A stretch of DNA of 43,502 nucleotides from Lachnospiraceae bacterium (GTDB lineage: Bacteria > Bacillota > Clostridia > Lachnospirales > Lachnospiraceae): contig JAJQBQ010000036.1 of the NCBI GenBank assembly GCA_021203205.1, positions 1 through 43,502 on the forward strand, given 5' to 3'. Numbering within the stretch: position 1 is the first letter of the stretch; the number at the start of each line of letters is the position of its first letter. Of the stretch, positions 40,977 to 43,502 are shown in pieces. The position numbers were made by a program, and so were the translations under genes. The notes under the pieces are model-generated. The model ran no database searches. It saw nothing but the letters and a program-made list of their open reading frames with translations, and was not told the DNA's origin.

Positions 40977-43502
40977 TCATACCCTTGGCACCTCCACCAT
41001 GGCGTACGCCTCAATCAGGTCGCCCTCCTGCAGGTCGTTAAACTTCTCAAATACGCAGCCGCACTCGTAACCGGCGCGCACTTCCTTCACGTCGTCCTTG
41101 AAACGCTTAAGACTTGCCAGCTCACCGTCAAAGATCTGGTCTTTGCCGCGGGTGATGCGACACTTGCAGCCACGCTGGAAAATACCGTCAAGCACATAGG
41201 AACCGGCGATGGTGCCCACGCCGGAAGCCCTGAAGGTCTGGCGCACTTCGCCGTGGCCGATGACCCGCTCCTCGAAGATCGGGTCGAGCATACCCTTCAT
41301 GGCCAGCTCCACATCCGCGATGGCATTGTAGATGACGCTGTAAAGACGCAGGTCGACATGCTCGGTCTGGGCGATGTCCTTCGCCTGGTTATCCGGCTTC
41401 ACGTTGAAGCCGATGACAATGGCGTTGGATGCGCTGGCCAGCGTGACATCGGACTCGTTGATAGCGCCGACGCCGCCGTGGATCACCTTGACGATGACCT
41501 CATCATTGGAGAGCTTCTCCAGGCTCTGGCGCACGGCCTCCACGGAGCCCTGCACATCCGCCTTGACGACGATGTCGAGTTCCTTCACATCGCCGGCCTT
41601 GATCTGCGAGTACAGATCATCCAGCGACATTTTTGCCTTCGTGCCCTCGATGAGCTTCTTCCTGCCCTCGGCGATGAAGGTCTCCGCGAAGGTGCGCGCA
41701 TCCTTCTCATTGTCCATGGCAATGAAGATTTCGCCCGCATTCGGCACGCCGTTCATTCCGGCGATCTCCACCGGCACGGACGGACCGGCAGAATCAACTC
41801 TTCTGCCCTTGTCGTTGATCATGGAACGAACCTTGCCGTAGTGCTCGCCCACAGCCACGTTCTCGCCCACGTGCAGCGTACCCTTCTGTACCAGCACGGT
41901 CATGACCGGACCGCGGCCCTTATCCAGCTTCGCCTCGATGACGATACCGCGGGCTTTCCGTTCCGGGTTGGCCTTCAGCTCGTTGATATCCGCATCCAGA
42001 AGTACCATCTCAAGCAGTTCCTCGATACCCTCGCCCGTATGCGCGGACACCGGCACCATAATGGTGCTGCCGCCCCAGCTCTCGGCCACAAGGCCGTGCT
42101 CGGTCAGCTCCTGCTTTACGCGCTCCACATTTGCGCCCGGCTTGTCGATCTTGTTGATGGCCACGATGATACTGATGTTCGCGGCCTTCGCATGGTTGAT
42201 GGCTTCCACCGTCTGGGGCATCACGCCGTCATCCGCTGCCACCACCAGGATGGCGATGTCGGTTGCCTGGGCGCCGCGCATACGCATGGCGGTAAATGCC
42301 TCGTGTCCCGGCGTATCCAGGAAGGTGATCTGCCTCCCATCGATCTCCACCGTGTACGCACCGATATGCTGGGTGATGCCTCCCGCCTCATGGGCGATGA
42401 CATTGGTTTTGCGGATGGCATCCAGCAGGGATGTTTTTCCGTGGTCAACGTGACCCATGACGCAGACAACCGGCGGACGCTTCTGCATGAGGCTTTCATC
42501 CTCCTCATCTTCCTTCAGGAGCTCCGCAATCACATCGACCTTCTCTTCCTTTTCGCAGATGATATCGTATTCCAGCGCTATCTGTTCCGCCATCTCATAG
42601 TCGATCTCCTGGTTCAGGTTCACGATGGTACCTGCCAGCAGCAATTTCTTTAAGAGTGCCGACGGCTGCACCGACATCTTATCCGCCAGTTCTTTAATGG
42701 AGATGGTCTCCGGCAGAACGAGCAGTTTGATCTTCTCCTCCGGGGCTTCCTTCGGCTTTGCCTGCTGTTTCACCGGCGTCTTGATGGCTTTTTCCTGATG
42801 GAACGAACGCTCTCTGTTCTCCTGTTTATTTCTCTCCTGACGGCTCTTGCGGTCATTTTTGCCCTGGCGGAATGCCGCATCTTCCTTAATGCCCTCGCCG
42901 CGCATCGCGCCGTCCGAAGATCTGCGCCTGCCGGCGTCCTGACCGCGGCGGCCTGCTCCGTCGCGATTCTGCCCCTGACCGGCGCCGTCACGGTTAAATC
43001 CGCCGTCACGGCCCGCACCGCCGTCTCTGCGGAAGCCACCCTGGCTGCCGCGTCCGGCATCGCGTCCCGCTCCGCCGTCACGTGTGCCGTAGCTTCTGCT
43101 TCCGTCGCGTCCTGCGCCGTCGCGGTAAGAGCGCCCGGCAGCGCCTGCGCCCTGACCGTCCTGACCGCGGCGATTATATCCGGAGCGATCCCCGCCGTCC
43201 TGTGTGCGGCGGCCCGCTCCGTCACGGTTTGCCCGGCCCATGCCGTCGCGTCCTGCGCCGTCTCTTCCCTGACGGTTATCACGATTCTGACCGTCCTGGC
43301 TGCGGCGGCTTCCATCACGGTTTGCTCCGTCACGATTCTGACCTTCCTGACCGCGGCGATTTCCGTCGCGGTTCGCCCCGTCTCTTCCCTGACGGCTTCC
43401 GTCACGGCTTGCTCCGTCCTGGCTGCGGCGGTTTCCGTCGCGGTTTCCTCCGTCACGATTCTGACCTTCCTGACCGCGGCGATTTCCGTCGCGGTTCGCC
43501 CC
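40977..43502 (-). CDS. infB: Translation initiation factor IF-2 (5' end beyond window)
   Basis: The GTPase that brings fMet-tRNA to the 30S subunit; at least 842 residues, with the start beyond the right edge. From the right edge to about 42900 the protein is an Arg/Gly/Asp/Gln/Asn-rich repetitive segment (units such as [12 protein letters not shown]). A Lys/Glu linker follows, then the IF-2N domain ([20 protein letters not shown]). The G domain has G1 GHVDHGKT, G3 DTPGHE and G4 NKID. Then come the beta-barrel domains II and IV with domain III between ([21 protein letters not shown] near the end). An ATG at 43241 begins within the repeat, but the same frame continues openly upstream to the window edge, so it is not the true start. 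It heads the rbfA-nrnA-truB-ribF series. Confidence 0.95.
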   Translation of the reverse strand, partial: GANRDGNRRGQEGQNRDGGNRDGNRRSQDGASRDGSRQGRDGANRDGNRRGQEGQNRDGANRDGSRRSQDGQNRDNRQGRDGAGRDGMGRANRDGAGRRTQDGGDRSGYNRRGQDGQGAGAAGRSYRDGAGRDGSRSYGTRDGGAGRDAGRGSQGGFRRDGGAGRDGGFNRDGAGQGQNRDGAGRRGQDAGRRRSSDGAMRGEGIKEDAAFRQGKNDRKSRQERNKQENRERSFHQEKAIKTPVKQQAKPKEAPEEKIKLLVLPETISIKELADKMSVQPSALLKKLLLAGTIVNLNQEIDYEMAEQIALEYDIICEKEEKVDVIAELLKEDEEDESLMQKRPPVVCVMGHVDHGKTSLLDAIRKTNVIAHEAGGITQHIGAYTVEIDGRQITFLDTPGHEAFTAMRMRGAQATDIAILVVAADDGVMPQTVEAINHAKAANISIIVAINKIDKPGANVERVKQELTEHGLVAESWGGSTIMVPVSAHTGEGIEELLEMVLLDADINELKANPERKARGIVIEAKLDKGRGPVMTVLVQKGTLHVGENVAVGEHYGKVRSMINDKGRRVDSAGPSVPVEIAGMNGVPNAGEIFIAMDNEKDARTFAETFIAEGRKKLIEGTKAKMSLDDLYSQIKAGDVKELDIVVKADVQGSVEAVRQSLEKLSNDEVIVKVIHGGVGAINESDVTLASASNAIVIGFNVKPDNQAKDIAQTEHVDLRLYSVIYNAIADVELAMKGMLDPIFEERVIGHGEVRQTFRASGVGTIAGSYVLDGIFQRGCKCRITRGKDQIFDGELASLKRFKDDVKEVRAGYECGCVFEKFNDLQEGDLIEAYAMVEVPRV
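42880..43502 (-). repeat. RDG/QDG-rich repetitive segment of infB
   Basis: A long run of related 12- to 30-bp sequences (plus strand: CCGTCACGG, CCGTCGCGG, TTCTGACC, CTGACCGCGGCG) encodes an Arg/Gly/Asp-rich N-terminal region. All reading frames remain open over much of it. It continues past the right edge. Confidence 0.8.

Noticed and set aside
41253-42653. Plus-strand reading frame of 466 codons
   Set aside because: Antisense shadow of infB; no family resemblance and no ribosome binding site.
42770-43456. Alternative minus-strand frame through the infB repeats
   Set aside because: All frames stay open in this repetitive tract; the IF-2 frame is continuous with the conserved domains.
1-43502. 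tRNA or rRNA genes
   Set aside because: None was recognised on either strand by eye; a covariance search would be needed to exclude a missed tRNA.

Overview
The window reads as a chromosomal segment from a low-GC-lineage Firmicute of class Clostridia, most likely a gut Lachnospiraceae. This is inferred from four things: the gene families present; the argC-argB-argD plus argG layout; the infB-rbfA-nrnA-truB-ribF translation cluster; and strong AGGAGG-type ribosome binding sites with TTGxxx/17/TATAAT-type promoters and several GTG and TTG starts. No tRNA, rRNA, intact insertion sequence, prophage or CRISPR array was seen. Almost all content is housekeeping genes, and the unusual material lies between or inside those genes.

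Layout, left to right. (1) 1-4779 is a hemicellulose locus: a secreted GH51 arabinofuranosidase lipoprotein (-) diverges from an AraC-type regulator (+). Between them is a tandemly duplicated, apparently structured leader. (2) 4924-8829 holds holA (+) converging on a class A penicillin-binding protein (-). They are separated by a 27-bp minisatellite, in which the holA stop codon lies, and a bidirectional terminator. (3) 9250-16767 is a minus-strand group, read comEA, OmpR-type response regulator, HAMP histidine kinase, GerMN lipoprotein, comEC. It places DNA-uptake genes beside a WalRK-like two-component system. (4) 17073-17513 is a YdcZ-type small transporter with a possible regulatory leader. 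(5) 17951-23284 is arginine biosynthesis: argC, a GNAT acetyltransferase, argB and argD (-), divergent from argG (+), with AT-rich operator-like sequence between. (6) 23693-29366 (-) carries a YfhO membrane protein, a Cof-type HAD phosphatase and a MalY/PatB-type PLP enzyme, with a roughly 200-bp MITE-like palindromic element. (7) 29662-31608 (-) is a secreted beta-helix carbohydrate-binding lipoprotein. (8) 32047-36463 (-) is a type IIA topoisomerase pair, subunit B then A, with no recognisable GyrA box and a stop codon followed by a coding-like in-frame tail. (9) 36705-43502 (-) is infB (5' end beyond the window), rbfA, nrnA, truB and ribF.

The most interesting signals are these. First, the two adjacent copies of a ~156-bp leader upstream of the arabinofuranosidase show compensatory base changes and strand-specific G-U pairs, which indicate a conserved RNA structure. 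Second, several dispersed non-coding repeats occur: a 25-bp perfect inverted pair 23 kb apart, a 37-bp dispersed repeat, a 201-bp MITE and a 197-bp near-palindrome. Third, in-frame tandem repeats recur in disordered segments of several otherwise conserved genes (comEC, the YfhO gene, truB, infB, and the end of holA). All calls come from reading the sequence; no database search was run.
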